Shown here one piece after another: positions 19,050-27,959 of a stretch of DNA of 64,000 nucleotides. Below the pieces are notes generated by a model, which saw nothing but the letters and a program-made list of their open reading frames with translations, made no database searches and had not been told where the DNA came from. Position 1 is the first letter of the stretch. The number at the start of each line of letters is the position of its first letter. This DNA is from Microtetraspora malaysiensis (GTDB lineage Bacteria; Actinomycetota; Actinomycetes; Streptosporangiales; Streptosporangiaceae), in NCBI RefSeq assembly GCF_001528665.1, contig NZ_BBYJ01000038.1, positions 62,001-126,000 of the forward strand. The letters are read 5' to 3'. The translations under genes and the position numbers were made by a program.

Positions 19050-20060
19050 ATGCGGCCCCCACATCCCGGTCCTCCGCCACAGCCGCCGTACGGGCAGGCG
19101 CCGTACGGACCCACACCGCACGGGCAGGCGCCCGGTTCTGCACAGCCGTCGCCCCACGGCGCGATGAGGCAGAAGCCGTACGCGCCCGGGCCCCAAGGCC
19201 AGGCCGCCCCGCACGGGCCGGCGCCGGACGCGCAACGGCCCGGTGGGGACGTGGATCAGGCGCCGACGGCCCCGGTCCGGCGGCCGGGAGTCCAGACGCC
19301 GCCGCAGGGGCACGCCCCCGTGACGCCCGCCGCGCCTCCCCGGCACCCCGCCTACAGCCGGGGACCGTACGGGCCGATGCCGTACCGCCCGGTGCCCGGC
19401 ATGCCGCCCCCGATGCCGCGCCCGCCGAGCGGCGGCCGGACGTTCCTCAGCGTCCTGTGGTCGCTGGTCCCGCTGGGGACAATGGGGCTTCTCACCCCGG
19501 TCTCCTTCCTCTACGCCGCACTCAAGCTGCGCACGCAGACGGCGTGGGCCGCCCTGGCGCTCTATATGGTCGGCACGGTCACCATGGTCGCCAGCGGTCC
19601 CAGCGGCGCGCTGGGCGAAGCGCTGTTCGTCGCGAGCGTGCTGCTGAACACCCTCGGCGGCACCGCCCACTCCTTCGCCGTCCGCCGCCGCGTCTTCCCC
19701 CGCCCCGACCCGGTGGCGTACGGGAACGACCAGGCGATCCAGTTCGCGCAACACCGCCGCGAGCTGCGTCAGGAGGCGCGCGAGCGGGCCGAGCAGGACC
19801 CCGGGCTCGCCTTGGAGCTGCGCATCGGCCGTCCCGACCTTCCGCGACGATATGACGACGGCGGTCTGGTGGACATGAACCACGCACCGGCCGCGGTGAT
19901 CGCCACGCTTCCCGGGATGACCCCGGAGCTGGTCGAGCAGATCCTCCAGGCCCGGCAGACGGTCGGCACCTTCAGCTCGGCCCTGGAGTTGTGCGTGACG
20001 GCGGACCTCCCGGCCGACCTGACCAGCACACTCACGGAGTACACCGTCTACCTGCCCTGA
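19050..20060 (+). CDS. Pro-rich membrane protein with C-terminal helix-hairpin-helix domain
   Basis: 336 residues. Residues 1-128 are Pro/Gly/Gln-rich with repeated QAPYGP/HGQAPG-like units; three hydrophobic segments follow (about 132-158, 164-182, 186-208); after a charged stretch, residues about 274-306 form a ComEA-like helix-hairpin-helix (VDMNHAPAAVIATLPGM then LVEQILQAR). ComEA-type HhH domains bind DNA in a non-specific way. Encoded against and inside the nuo cluster, between nuoH and nuoI. No function is established; whether it contacts DNA or a membrane complex is open. Confidence 0.75.
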   Translation: MRPPHPGPPPQPPYGQAPYGPTPHGQAPGSAQPSPHGAMRQKPYAPGPQGQAAPHGPAPDAQRPGGDVDQAPTAPVRRPGVQTPPQGHAPVTPAAPPRHPAYSRGPYGPMPYRPVPGMPPPMPRPPSGGRTFLSVLWSLVPLGTMGLLTPVSFLYAALKLRTQTAWAALALYMVGTVTMVASGPSGALGEALFVASVLLNTLGGTAHSFAVRRRVFPRPDPVAYGNDQAIQFAQHRRELRQEARERAEQDPGLALELRIGRPDLPRRYDDGGLVDMNHAPAAVIATLPGMTPELVEQILQARQTVGTFSSALELCVTADLPADLTSTLTEYTVYLP

Positions 20061-20061
20061 G

Positions 20062-20099
20062 GGAGCGTGGCCGCCCGAACGGGCTCTCGGCCACGCTCC
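20062..20099. terminator. bidirectional terminator hairpin
   Basis: GGAGCGTGGCCG (20062-20073) and CGGCCACGCTCC (20088-20099) pair perfectly over a 14-nt loop, directly after the HhH-protein stop and 27 nt after the nuoH stop on the other strand. Confidence 0.75.
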
Positions 20100-20125
20100 T
20101 CAGATTCTGATCACCTCGAGGCCAG

Positions 20126-21079
20126 TCAGAGGGCCAGCTTGACGACGCCGGTCAGGGCGAGCTGGAGCAGGGCGAGCGGCACCAGGCCGACCCAGGCGAG
20201 CTTCTGGAGCTGGTCCTCACGCAGGCGCGGATAGCTCACCCGCACCCAGATCACCACGAACGCCAGCGCGAGCACCTTCAGGAGCGTCCACACCGGGCCG
20301 GGCAGCAGCGGCCCGTGCCAGCCGCCCAGGAACAGCACGGTGGTCAGCGCCGACAGCACCACGATGCCGGCGTACTCGGCGAGCATGAACAGGGCGAACC
20401 GGAGGCCGGTGTACTCCGTCATCGGTCCCATGATGATCTCGGACTCGGCGATCGGCATGTCGAACGGCGGACGGCGCAGCTCGGCCAGCCCGGCGACGAA
20501 GAACACCACGCCGCCGATCGCCTGCCAGGGCAGCCACCACCAGCGCCACTGCTCGACGATGCCGTTCAGCGACAGCGTGCCGGCCGCCATCGCCACGCTG
20601 GACGCCGCCAGCACCAGCGGCAGCTCGTACGACACGAGCTGGGCCGCCGCTCGCATGCCGCCCAGCATGCTGTACTTGTTGGCCGACGCCCACCCGGCCA
20701 TGATCGCGCCGAGCACTCCGACGCCCATGACGGCGAGGACGAAGAACAGCCCGGCGTCGAGGTCCACCCCGAACAGCCCCGGCCCCACCGGGATCACGAC
20801 CAGCACGACGAGGTACGGCACGAGCGCCACGGCCGGGGCGAGGGCGAAGACCCGCCGGTCGGCCGCCGCCGGGATGACGTCCTCCTTCTGGACGAACTTG
20901 ACGCCGTCGGCGATGAGCTGGGCCCAGCCGTGGAACCGCCCGGCGTACATGGGGCCGAGGCGCGACTGCATGTGCGCCATCGCCTTGTGCTCCATCTGCC
21001 CGACGACCAGCGGCAACGCGAGGAACACGACCACGATCACGACCAGGCGGACCGCGATGTCGAGCACCTCACTCACCAC
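20126..21079 (-). CDS. nuoH: complex I-like subunit H
   Basis: 317 residues with eight hydrophobic helices. Family landmarks: QSRLGPMYAGRFHGWAQLIAD near the N-terminus, the loop AELRRPPFDMPIAESEIIMG with its conserved acidic residues, and VRVSYPRLREDQL near the end. NuoH forms the quinone-chamber entrance with NuoB and NuoD. Its GTG start overlaps nuoC by 11 nt. No nuoD lies between nuoC and nuoH, where it would normally be. Confidence 0.94.
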   Translation of the reverse strand: MVSEVLDIAVRLVVIVVVFLALPLVVGQMEHKAMAHMQSRLGPMYAGRFHGWAQLIADGVKFVQKEDVIPAAADRRVFALAPAVALVPYLVVLVVIPVGPGLFGVDLDAGLFFVLAVMGVGVLGAIMAGWASANKYSMLGGMRAAAQLVSYELPLVLAASSVAMAAGTLSLNGIVEQWRWWWLPWQAIGGVVFFVAGLAELRRPPFDMPIAESEIIMGPMTEYTGLRFALFMLAEYAGIVVLSALTTVLFLGGWHGPLLPGPVWTLLKVLALAFVVIWVRVSYPRLREDQLQKLAWVGLVPLALLQLALTGVVKLAL

Positions 21080-21659
21080 GCCGTTCCTCCTGGTCGGGTG
21101 CGGCGCCCCAGCCGGACGGGACGCCCGGCGGGAGCATCTTGCGGCGGCTCGGCGACCCGTGACCGGACTCGCCGGGTTCCTTGGCCCCGGGCCACGCCTT
21201 GGCGACCCGGGCGGCCAGGACGAAGTCCTTGCGCAGCGGATGCCCCTCGAAGCCGTCCGGGAGCAGGAGCGGCCGCAGGTCGGGGTGCCCGTCGAAGACG
21301 ACGCCGAACATCTCGAACGTCTCCCGCTCGTGCCAGTCGGCGCCGCGGAAGACGCCGGTGGCGGTGGGCAGCCGCGGGTCCTCCCTCGGCACCCGGGTGC
21401 GCGCGAGCAGGTGGGTCATCGCCACCGGGTCGAAGACGTGCGCGACGACGGCGAAGGCGTCGGGGGGCTCGTCCACGCCGGTCAGCCAGTCGAAGAACAC
21501 GAACCCCTCGGCCCTGGCGAAGGCCAGCAGGTCGGCCCAGTCCTCCGGCGCCACGTCGGCGACCGGCTCGCCGAAGGAGTCGGACAGCCGGACCCGCGAG
21601 CCGTACCTGGTTTCGAGGGCGGCCAGGATGCCGGCGCCGGCCTGAGTGGAGTCGGTCAC
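21069..21659 (-). CDS. nuoC: complex I-like 30-kDa subunit C
   Basis: 196 residues. The 30-kDa signature [20 protein letters not shown] followed by [11 protein letters not shown] is intact. The C-terminal 35 residues are Gly/Pro/Ser-rich and end without any 49-kDa (NuoD) domain, so this is not a CD fusion. GTG 21659 overlaps the nuoB stop (GTGA). Confidence 0.93.
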   Translation of the reverse strand: MTDSTQAGAGILAALETRYGSRVRLSDSFGEPVADVAPEDWADLLAFARAEGFVFFDWLTGVDEPPDAFAVVAHVFDPVAMTHLLARTRVPREDPRLPTATGVFRGADWHERETFEMFGVVFDGHPDLRPLLLPDGFEGHPLRKDFVLAARVAKAWPGAKEPGESGHGSPSRRKMLPPGVPSGWGAAPDQEERRGE

Positions 21660-22168
21660 GCCTCACCACCCTGGTAACGGTCGCCGAGCGACTCGGCGGC
21701 GATCTTCTCCTGGAGCTTCATGATCCCGTGGAGCAGCGCCTCGGGACGGGGCGGGCAGCCGGGGACGTAGACGTCGACCGGGATGATCTGGTCCACGCCC
21801 TTGGTCACGCAGTAGGAGTCCCAGTACGGCCCGCCGCAGTTGGAGCAGGCGCCGAACGAGATGACGTACTTGGGGTCGGGCATCTGCTCGTAGAGCCGCT
21901 TGACGGCGGGGGCCATCTTGTCGGTGACGGTGCCCGAGACGATCATGAGGTCGGCCTGGCGGGGGCCGTTGGCGAACGGGATGACTCCGAACCTGATGAA
22001 GTCGTGCCGGCTCATCGACGTCGAGATGAACTCGATCGCGCAGCAGGCCAGCCCGAAGTTGAACACCCACAGCGAGTATCGCCGGCCCCAGTTGAGCACG
22101 AACTTCATCGGCTTGGGGGCCAGCCGGGAGACCGGGCCGACCGTCGGCATCGGAAGGTTCACCGCCAT
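21656..22168 (-). CDS. nuoB: complex I-like subunit B (N2 cluster subunit)
   Basis: 170 residues from ATG 22168; ATG 22177 is an alternative. All four ligands of cluster N2 are present: Cys42-Cys43 (LACCAIEF), Cys108 (GACSNCGG) and Cys138 (VPGCPPRPE). N2 is the last Fe-S centre before quinone in complex I. The quinone partner NuoD is missing from this cluster. The 119 bp before the start separate it from the upstream M48 gene. Confidence 0.93.
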   Translation of the reverse strand: MAVNLPMPTVGPVSRLAPKPMKFVLNWGRRYSLWVFNFGLACCAIEFISTSMSRHDFIRFGVIPFANGPRQADLMIVSGTVTDKMAPAVKRLYEQMPDPKYVISFGACSNCGGPYWDSYCVTKGVDQIIPVDVYVPGCPPRPEALLHGIMKLQEKIAAESLGDRYQGGEA

Positions 22169-22287
22169 ACCGGCCATTCTCCCCCCGTCTTGGCCACCGG
22201 TACAGCCGTCACCGGCCCGGCAACCGTCCGTACGGCCCGAACCGGCGGCCGAAACACGGGCCGCCGCCGGCCAGGCGTCCCTACGGG

Positions 22288-23595
22288 TCACTCGTAGAGC
22301 GCCGCCCGCGCCCGGTCGGCGATCTCGCGGGCGATCCGGCCCGCCGCCGCGTCCAGCTCGGCCTGCACGCGCTCCATCTCGTCGTCCGTCACGACGATGG
22401 TGGCCGCGCCGTACGCCCGGGAGACGGCGAACGCCGCGCGCAGGTGGGTCGGCGGATGGGTGGCGTCCACGCGCGCCCGCTCCAGCCGGGCCAGCCGGCG
22501 CAGCCGTTCCTCCTCCGCCTCCGGGAATCCGGCCATGTACTCGCGCATCCCCTCCCACAGGTCCCCACCGCGGTGCGCCGCCGACTCCAGGTGCCTGTCG
22601 GCCGCAGGTGCCTTCGTGATCAGCTTGTCCATCACCCCGGCGACCGCGACCGGGGACGCGATCCGGGCAGCCCTGTCGTCGGCCGCATACTCGGCGAGCT
22701 GCGACTCCCGGTACGTCAGCGACTCCAGGATCATGATCAGCCCGAGGACGAGCAGCCGGATTAGCCCCGTAAGGATGTTGACTACGATCGCAAGAGCGAT
22801 GGCGCCCAAGCTGCCGCGGACGCGCTGGCGGGCGGCGGCCCCGTGGATCTCGTACAGCGTGGCGATCGCGCTGCCGACGTACCGCATCCGGCGGGCGTCG
22901 CCGTTGCTGAAGTGGCCCATCTCGTGGGCCAGCAGCGCGATCCGCTCCTGCGACTCCAGGATCTGCCACAGCGGCAGCCCGATCGTCAGCACGTGTGTGC
23001 CGCGCAGCCCGACGGTCCGGGCGGAGGCGTTGACCTCGCCGTCCACGAGGACGACGTCCACGGGCGGTGCCCCCGCCTCGCGTGCCACGCGGTCCAGCAG
23101 GTCGTACAGGACCGGGGCCTCCTGCCGGGTGAGGGCCGGCGCGTCACCGTCGAGGCGTCCGAAGCGGGGGCGGGCCAGGTAGGCGAAGCCGACGCCCGCG
23201 ATCCCGAAGACGGCGCCGAAGGGGCTCGGCCATGTCGCGACCAGCAGCCACACCCCGCCCACCAGCATGGACAGGGCGAGCAGGTGGACGGCCGAGGCGA
23301 GCACGTACGCCGCGATCCTGCCGGGGTCACGGGACGGCGTGCCCACCCCGGAGCCGAGCACCTGCCGGTGAAGGTCGGCGGCGAACCGCGCGTCGAGGCG
23401 GTTCCTCAGCCGCGCCAGCGGGCCGGGGCGGGTGGACGGCGTGTCCCGGTCCGGGCGGCTCAGGTTCCACTCGCACTCCGGGCACCACATGACGAACCGG
23501 CTGTCGCCGGTGATGGACGCCGCACACTGCGGGCATTCCTGAATGATCGCTGAGGGGGTCATGAAGCGAGGAGCGTGCCACAGCGGGACGATCAT
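22288..23595 (-). CDS. zinc-ribbon M48 metalloprotease inside the nuo cluster
   Basis: 435 residues from ATG 23595, which overlaps the nuoA stop (ATGA); ATG 23562 is an alternative. Residues 21-41 form a zinc ribbon (ECPQC...WCPEC). Two hydrophobic segments (about 94-142) are followed by the M48 motif HEMGH (224-228) and a third-ligand region [13 protein letters not shown] after another hydrophobic pair (about 250-275). Membrane-bound, catalytic side cytoplasmic by homology with HtpX. Placed between nuoA and nuoB, so co-expressed with the complex; a chaperone or quality-control role is inferred. Confidence 0.85.
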   Translation of the reverse strand: MIVPLWHAPRFMTPSAIIQECPQCAASITGDSRFVMWCPECEWNLSRPDRDTPSTRPGPLARLRNRLDARFAADLHRQVLGSGVGTPSRDPGRIAAYVLASAVHLLALSMLVGGVWLLVATWPSPFGAVFGIAGVGFAYLARPRFGRLDGDAPALTRQEAPVLYDLLDRVAREAGAPPVDVVLVDGEVNASARTVGLRGTHVLTIGLPLWQILESQERIALLAHEMGHFSNGDARRMRYVGSAIATLYEIHGAAARQRVRGSLGAIALAIVVNILTGLIRLLVLGLIMILESLTYRESQLAEYAADDRAARIASPVAVAGVMDKLITKAPAADRHLESAAHRGGDLWEGMREYMAGFPEAEEERLRRLARLERARVDATHPPTHLRAAFAVSRAYGAATIVVTDDEMERVQAELDAAAGRIAREIADRARAALYE

Positions 23596-23963
23596 GTCCA
23601 GGTCAGCACGCGCTTGCGCCAGGCGTACAGGATGCCGAGGGCGATGAAGGCCAGGAAGACGAACATCTCGACCAGCGTGGCGACCCCGAACCCCGGAGCG
23701 GCGAAGATCGTGGCCCACGGGAAGAGGAAGACCGCGTCCACCGCGAAGACGACGTACAGGTAGGTGAAGACGTAGTAGCGGACCTGGGACTGGGCCCAGC
23801 CCTCGCCGACCGGATCGACGCCGCACTCGTACGTCAGCAGTTTCTCGGGGGTGGGCCGGTGGGGGCGCAGCAGCCGGTTGACGAGCAGCGCCCCGGACAC
23901 GACGGCCAGGCCGATCGCGAGGAGGACGGCGACGGTGAGATAGGAGCTGAAATATCCGTTCAT
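23592..23963 (-). CDS. nuoA: complex I-like subunit A
   Basis: 123 residues, three membrane helices, with the conserved loop KLLTYECGVDPVGEGWAQSQ containing the cysteine known to be exposed in the open state of complex I. GGAGG at about 23969-23973 precedes ATG 23963. First gene of the nuoA-H unit. Confidence 0.94.
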   Translation of the reverse strand: MNGYFSSYLTVAVLLAIGLAVVSGALLVNRLLRPHRPTPEKLLTYECGVDPVGEGWAQSQVRYYVFTYLYVVFAVDAVFLFPWATIFAAPGFGVATLVEMFVFLAFIALGILYAWRKRVLTWT

Positions 23964-23996
23964 GCTCGCCTCCGAGCCCGTACAGCTACTGCCACG

Positions 23997-24023
23997 ATCA
24001 TAACCGTGTCACCACTTTGTCAC
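23997..24023 (-). promoter_or_regulatory. probable nuoA promoter with GGTGACA repeats
   Basis: On the minus strand, TATGAT (24002-23997) is a good -10 box; GTGACA (24023-24018) could be the -35, with a short 15-bp spacer. GGTGACA occurs twice here in direct orientation 11 bp apart (in + coordinates TGTCACC at 24007-24013 and 24018-24024), which may be a regulator site. Not tested against other genes. Confidence 0.45.
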
Positions 24024-24099
24024 CGTTCGCAGCCAAAAGATGCGCGGTGATCACACAAAGAGCCAGTAAAGCCGACATATCCGCCCATACTCTCCAGGC

Positions 24100-25620
24100 A
24101 TGCCCCCACTTGGTTTCGCCGGCGTCGTCATGCTCCTGGTCCTGGCCCTGGCGAGCTGCGGCCTTCCACTGTTCGGCGGCCACGAGGACAGGAACGTCGA
24201 CGTCGCGTCGGAGCCGACGGTCCTCGTCTTCGCCGACCCGGCCAAGGTCGCGGGGCTCTCCGTCGCCACGATCTCCAGCGGCACGGCCAAGCCGCACGTC
24301 CACGTCAGCTACCCCACCCTCGCGGACGCGCCCGCGCTCAACCGGCGGCTCAAGGACGAGCTGGCGGCCAAGGCACGGCGGTTCACCGAGAAGACGCAGA
24401 TCCGGGAGGGGCAGCCCATCCTGGAGTACAACGTGGACTGGGATCTCACCGCCGCCACCCGGGACGCCGTCGCCGTCAGACTGCGAGAGAGCCGGTTCAC
24501 CGGCCGCACCTGGGTCGACTCCTACCGCACCCTCTGGTACGACCGGAAAAGCCGGAAGGTGGTGGACTCCACGAGCCTGATCGGCGACATCAAGCAGCTC
24601 TCGGCGACGGTGCGCGGGCACCTGCCCGAGAGCTCGCCGGTCCACGCCCAGAACGTCGTGGTGAACCCCGAGCTCTACGACTCGCTCAACTTCAACGCCA
24701 AGGGCGACCTCGTCGTGGAGTTCGACGGACAGGAGTCCAGCCCGGGATCGGTCGGCCGGGTGGCCGTGGCGATCCCGCGCAAGGAGGCCGACGGGCTGCT
24801 GACGCCGTTCGGACGCGTGGCCCGCGCGGCGGTCGCCGCCACGATCACCCGTCCCCTGTCCAAGACCATGGACGACAACCCCCTCGCCGTCAGCACCATG
24901 AACGGCTCGGTGAACTGCGCCGTGGCCAACTGCGTGGCCCTGACGTTCCAGGGCGGGCCGGGGCCGTACACCGAGCGGCTGCTGAAGACGCTGTCCGCGC
25001 GGGGCGCGCGGGCGACGTTCTTCATGGTCGGCACGAACGCGACGGCGACGCCCGGGGTGCTGCGCCGGATGCGCGAGCAGGGCGACCTCGTCGCCAACCA
25101 GACGTGGACCCACCGCGACCTCACCCTGCTGTCCGGCAGCGCGATGTACGACCAGCTCCGGCGCTCCCAGCACGCGATCGGCGTGGCGAGCGGCCAGACC
25201 GCGTCGCTGCTCATGGCGCCGTACGGAGCGGCGGACGCCAGGGTGGCCGACGCCGCGCGCGAGTTCGGCCTGTCGATCGTGCGCGGCGATGTGGACGCGG
25301 GCGACGTGACCGGCGCGGACCCGAAGGAGGTCGCCAAGCGCGTCGTCGCCGGCACCCGGCGCGGCTCCGTCATCGTGATGCGCGACATCGACCAGGTGAC
25401 CGCGGACGCGCTCCCCCAGGTGCTCGACGAGCTCGGCGGACGCGGCTTCGTCTTCGTGACCGTGCCCGAGCTGTACGGCACCGCCCAGATGACGCCGGGC
25501 CGTACCTATTCCGCTCCGATCGTGCCGACGACCGCCGGGTCCACCGCCGGGTCCACTGCCGGGTCGCCGAGCTCGCAGGCCGCGCCTTCCGTCGGGTCGA
25601 CGAGTCCGCAGGTACCGTGA
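24100..25620 (+). CDS. lipoprotein with catalytically dead NodB (polysaccharide deacetylase) fold
   Basis: 506 residues. Signal peptide with lipobox ALASC (Cys20); residues about 60-240 resemble the RsiV/DUF3298-type domain; residues about 270-460 are a NodB fold. Every catalytic motif is altered: TFDDGP is TFQGGP (282-287), the zinc motif NHTxxH is NQTWTH (333-338), RPPYG is MAPYG (372-376) and the final HD is RD (428-429). The fold motifs around them are kept (ARATFFMVG, LYGTAQM). Probably a sugar- or wall-binding pseudoenzyme. C-terminal 35 residues are Thr/Ala/Gly/Ser repeats. TACTCT at 24088-24093 puts the ATG 6 nt after a -10, so leaderless. Confidence 0.85.
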   Translation: MPPLGFAGVVMLLVLALASCGLPLFGGHEDRNVDVASEPTVLVFADPAKVAGLSVATISSGTAKPHVHVSYPTLADAPALNRRLKDELAAKARRFTEKTQIREGQPILEYNVDWDLTAATRDAVAVRLRESRFTGRTWVDSYRTLWYDRKSRKVVDSTSLIGDIKQLSATVRGHLPESSPVHAQNVVVNPELYDSLNFNAKGDLVVEFDGQESSPGSVGRVAVAIPRKEADGLLTPFGRVARAAVAATITRPLSKTMDDNPLAVSTMNGSVNCAVANCVALTFQGGPGPYTERLLKTLSARGARATFFMVGTNATATPGVLRRMREQGDLVANQTWTHRDLTLLSGSAMYDQLRRSQHAIGVASGQTASLLMAPYGAADARVADAAREFGLSIVRGDVDAGDVTGADPKEVAKRVVAGTRRGSVIVMRDIDQVTADALPQVLDELGGRGFVFVTVPELYGTAQMTPGRTYSAPIVPTTAGSTAGSTAGSPSSQAAPSVGSTSPQVP

Positions 25621-25634
25621 AAGGCCCGGGGACA

Positions 25635-25649
25635 TATAGTTGGACCTCG
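25635..25649 (+). promoter_or_regulatory. -10 box for a leaderless transcript
   Basis: TATAGT at 25635-25640 lies 8 nt before the GTG start of the 30-residue leader peptide, the spacing expected when transcription begins at or next to the start codon. No clear -35 is visible. Confidence 0.5.
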
Positions 25650-25741
25650 TGACCCGCAACATCCTCTTCGCCCGCTTGCACGTGGATCTGTGCCGGCTCG
25701 CTGCGGGGTTGTGTCGAACGAAGCGTCACCCACGTTCGTGA
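25649..25741 (+). CDS. Cys-containing actinobacterial leader peptide (attenuator uORF)
   Basis: 30 residues: MTRNILFARLHVDLCRLAAG then LCRTKRHPRS. The core RLHVDLCRLAAGLCR matches the short peptides annotated only as putative leader peptides in actinomycetes, often before sulfur-assimilation genes; related mycobacterial uORFs with cysteine codons attenuate downstream genes in response to cysteine. Cys codons are TGC (codon 15) and TGT (codon 22). It starts without room for a ribosome site, so is probably leaderless. A hairpin follows 5 nt after its stop, and the next gene, 370 nt on, is korA. Control of korAB by cysteine or Fe-S supply is an inference. Confidence 0.7.
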   Translation: MTRNILFARLHVDLCRLAAGLCRTKRHPRS

Positions 25742-25745
25742 CAGC

Positions 25746-25762
25746 GCCGTCGACCCGACGGC
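25746..25762 (+). promoter_or_regulatory. hairpin right after the leader-peptide stop
   Basis: GCCGTCG (25746-25752), loop ACC, CGACGGC (25756-25762). Position 5 nt past the uORF stop fits an attenuator or ribosome-stalling switch. The remaining 350 bp to korA hold no other gene and several GC-rich self-complementary stretches. Confidence 0.45.
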
Positions 25763-26111
25763 CATGGAATTTCCGAGCGACACGCGCAGCGGCGGGCACC
25801 CCCGTGGGCGGGCCCCTCCCCGCCGCCCGATGCGACGCAGGTCACACCTTGGGGACGAGCGGTTCGCGCGACAATCGACGCGTGTGCCAGGTGACTTCTT
25901 TGCTCCCCGCAGAGATCGTCCTCTCGCTTCCCTCGGTGGAGGTGGGTGGCGACCGACCCCTGACCGCTTCGAGACACGCACCATGACAGGGAAGCGATTC
26001 GCCAGCCGGTGAAGCCGGCGGCACCGTCGCTGGAGATGATGGATCTAGCATGGACAGAACAACGTGCCACGAGCTAAGACGGCCTGGCGCGGCGAGGAGG
26101 ACTGAGCAGCT

Positions 26112-27959
26112 GTGACCAAGCAGGTTCAGCAACTCGATCGCGTGATCATCCGGTTCGCCGGCGACTCCGGTGACGGCATGCAGCTGACCGGTGACCGGTT
26201 CACCGCGGAGACGGCGAAGTTCGGCAACGACCTCTCGACGCTCCCCAACTTCCCGGCGGAGATCCGCGCCCCCGCGGGAACCCTGCCCGGCGTGTCGAGC
26301 TTCCAGCTCCACTTCGCCGACCACGACATCCTCACCCCCGGCGACGCCCCGAACGTGCTTGTGGCGATGAACCCGGCGGCGCTCAAGGCGAACCTCGGCG
26401 ACCTGCCGCGCGGCGCCGACATCATCGCGAACACCGACGAGTTCACCAAGCGCAACCTGCAGAAGGTCGGATACGCCGCCAACCCGCTTGAGGACGACTC
26501 GCTCGCGGAGTGGCGGGTCCACTCGCTGCCGCTCACGTCGCTGACCGTCAAGGCGCTCGAAGGCTTCTCGATCTCCAAGAAGGACGCCGAGCGGGCCAAG
26601 AACATGTTCGCGCTCGGCCTGCTCTCCTGGCTGTACCACCGGCCGACCGAGGCGACGATCAAGTTCCTTGAGGCCAAGTTCGCCAAGAAGCCCGACATCG
26701 CGAAGGCCAACGTCGCCGCCTTCCAGGCCGGGTGGAACTACGGCGAGACCACCGAGTCGTTCTCCGTCTCCTACGAGATCAAGCCCGCCACGCTTGCCCC
26801 CGGCGTCTACCGGAACATCTCCGGCAACCAGGCGCTCGCGTACGGTCTGATCGCGGCGTCGGTGCAGTCGGGGCTGCCGCTGTTCCTCGGCACCTACCCG
26901 ATCACCCCGGCCTCCGACATCCTGCACGAGCTGTCCAAGCACAAGCGGTTCGGGATCAGAACGTTCCAGGCCGAGGACGAGATCGCCGGGGTGGGCGCCG
27001 CTCTCGGCGCCGCGTTCGGCGGGGCGCTCGGCGTGACGACCACGTCCGGTCCCGGCGTCGCGCTGAAGGCCGAGACGGTCGGCCTCGCCGTGGCGACCGA
27101 GCTGCCGCTGATCGTGGTGGACGTGCAGCGCGCCGGCCCCTCGACCGGCATGCCGACCAAGACCGAGCAGACCGACCTGCTGATGGCGATGTTCGGCCGC
27201 AACGGCGAGTCGCCGGTCCCGGTCGTGGCCCCCTCGACGCCGTCGGACTGCTTCGACGCGGCCATCGAGGCGGCGCGGATCGCGCTGAAGTACCGCACGC
27301 CGGTCATGCTGCTGTCGGACGGCTACCTGGCCAACGGCTCCGAGCCGTGGCAGGTGCCGGAGGTCTCCGAGCTGCCGGACATCTCGGTCGAGTTCACCAC
27401 CGAGCCCAACGGCGAGGACGGCACGACCTACCTGCCGTTCAAACGCGACACGGAGACGCTGGCCCGCCCGTGGGCCGTCCCCGGCACCCCCGGGCTGGAG
27501 CACCGCATCGGCGGCATCGAGAAGGCCGACGGCAGCGGCAACATCTCCTACGACCCGGACAACCACGACCGCATGGTCCGGCTCCGCCAGGCCAAGATCG
27601 ACGGCATCGACGTCCCGCCGCTGGAGGTGGACGACCCCGACGGCGACGCCCGGGTCCTCGTCCTCGGCTGGGGATCGACGTACGGACCGATCGCGGCGGC
27701 GGTGCGGCGGGTTCGCCGGGAGGGCGGCAAGGTCGCGCAGGCCCACCTGCGGCACCTCAACCCGCTGCCGGCCAACACCGGCGACGTGCTGCGCGCCTAC
27801 GACAAGGTGCTGCTCCCGGAGATCAACCTCGGTCAGCTCGCGCTGCTCCTGCGGGCGCGCTTCCTCATCGATGTGATCAGCTACAACCGCGTGCGCGGGC
27901 TTCCGTTCAAGGCCGAGGAACTGGCCGGTGTCATCCAGGACGTGATCAACAGTGACTGA
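26112..27959 (+). CDS. korA: 2-oxoacid:ferredoxin oxidoreductase, fused gamma-alpha subunit
   Basis: 615 residues. Residues about 8-195 are the gamma domain (RFAGDSGDGMQLTGDRF; AGTLPGVSSFQLHF); residues about 225-420 the pyrimidine-binding alpha domain (GTYPITPASDILHEL; TTTSGPGVALKAET); residues about 510-610 the transketolase-like C-terminal domain. With KorB it oxidises 2-oxoglutarate (or a related 2-oxoacid) to the CoA thioester with CO2 release, reducing ferredoxin. GAGGAGG lies 11 nt before GTG 26112, a rather long spacing. Followed by korB with an 8-nt overlap. Confidence 0.94.
   Translation: MTKQVQQLDRVIIRFAGDSGDGMQLTGDRFTAETAKFGNDLSTLPNFPAEIRAPAGTLPGVSSFQLHFADHDILTPGDAPNVLVAMNPAALKANLGDLPRGADIIANTDEFTKRNLQKVGYAANPLEDDSLAEWRVHSLPLTSLTVKALEGFSISKKDAERAKNMFALGLLSWLYHRPTEATIKFLEAKFAKKPDIAKANVAAFQAGWNYGETTESFSVSYEIKPATLAPGVYRNISGNQALAYGLIAASVQSGLPLFLGTYPITPASDILHELSKHKRFGIRTFQAEDEIAGVGAALGAAFGGALGVTTTSGPGVALKAETVGLAVATELPLIVVDVQRAGPSTGMPTKTEQTDLLMAMFGRNGESPVPVVAPSTPSDCFDAAIEAARIALKYRTPVMLLSDGYLANGSEPWQVPEVSELPDISVEFTTEPNGEDGTTYLPFKRDTETLARPWAVPGTPGLEHRIGGIEKADGSGNISYDPDNHDRMVRLRQAKIDGIDVPPLEVDDPDGDARVLVLGWGSTYGPIAAAVRRVRREGGKVAQAHLRHLNPLPANTGDVLRAYDKVLLPEINLGQLALLLRARFLIDVISYNRVRGLPFKAEELAGVIQDVINSD

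Noticed and set aside
21069-21659. NuoCD fusion that would explain the missing nuoD
   Set aside because: The protein is only 196 residues and ends in a Gly/Pro/Ser tail; no 49-kDa domain follows, and nuoH starts inside its end.
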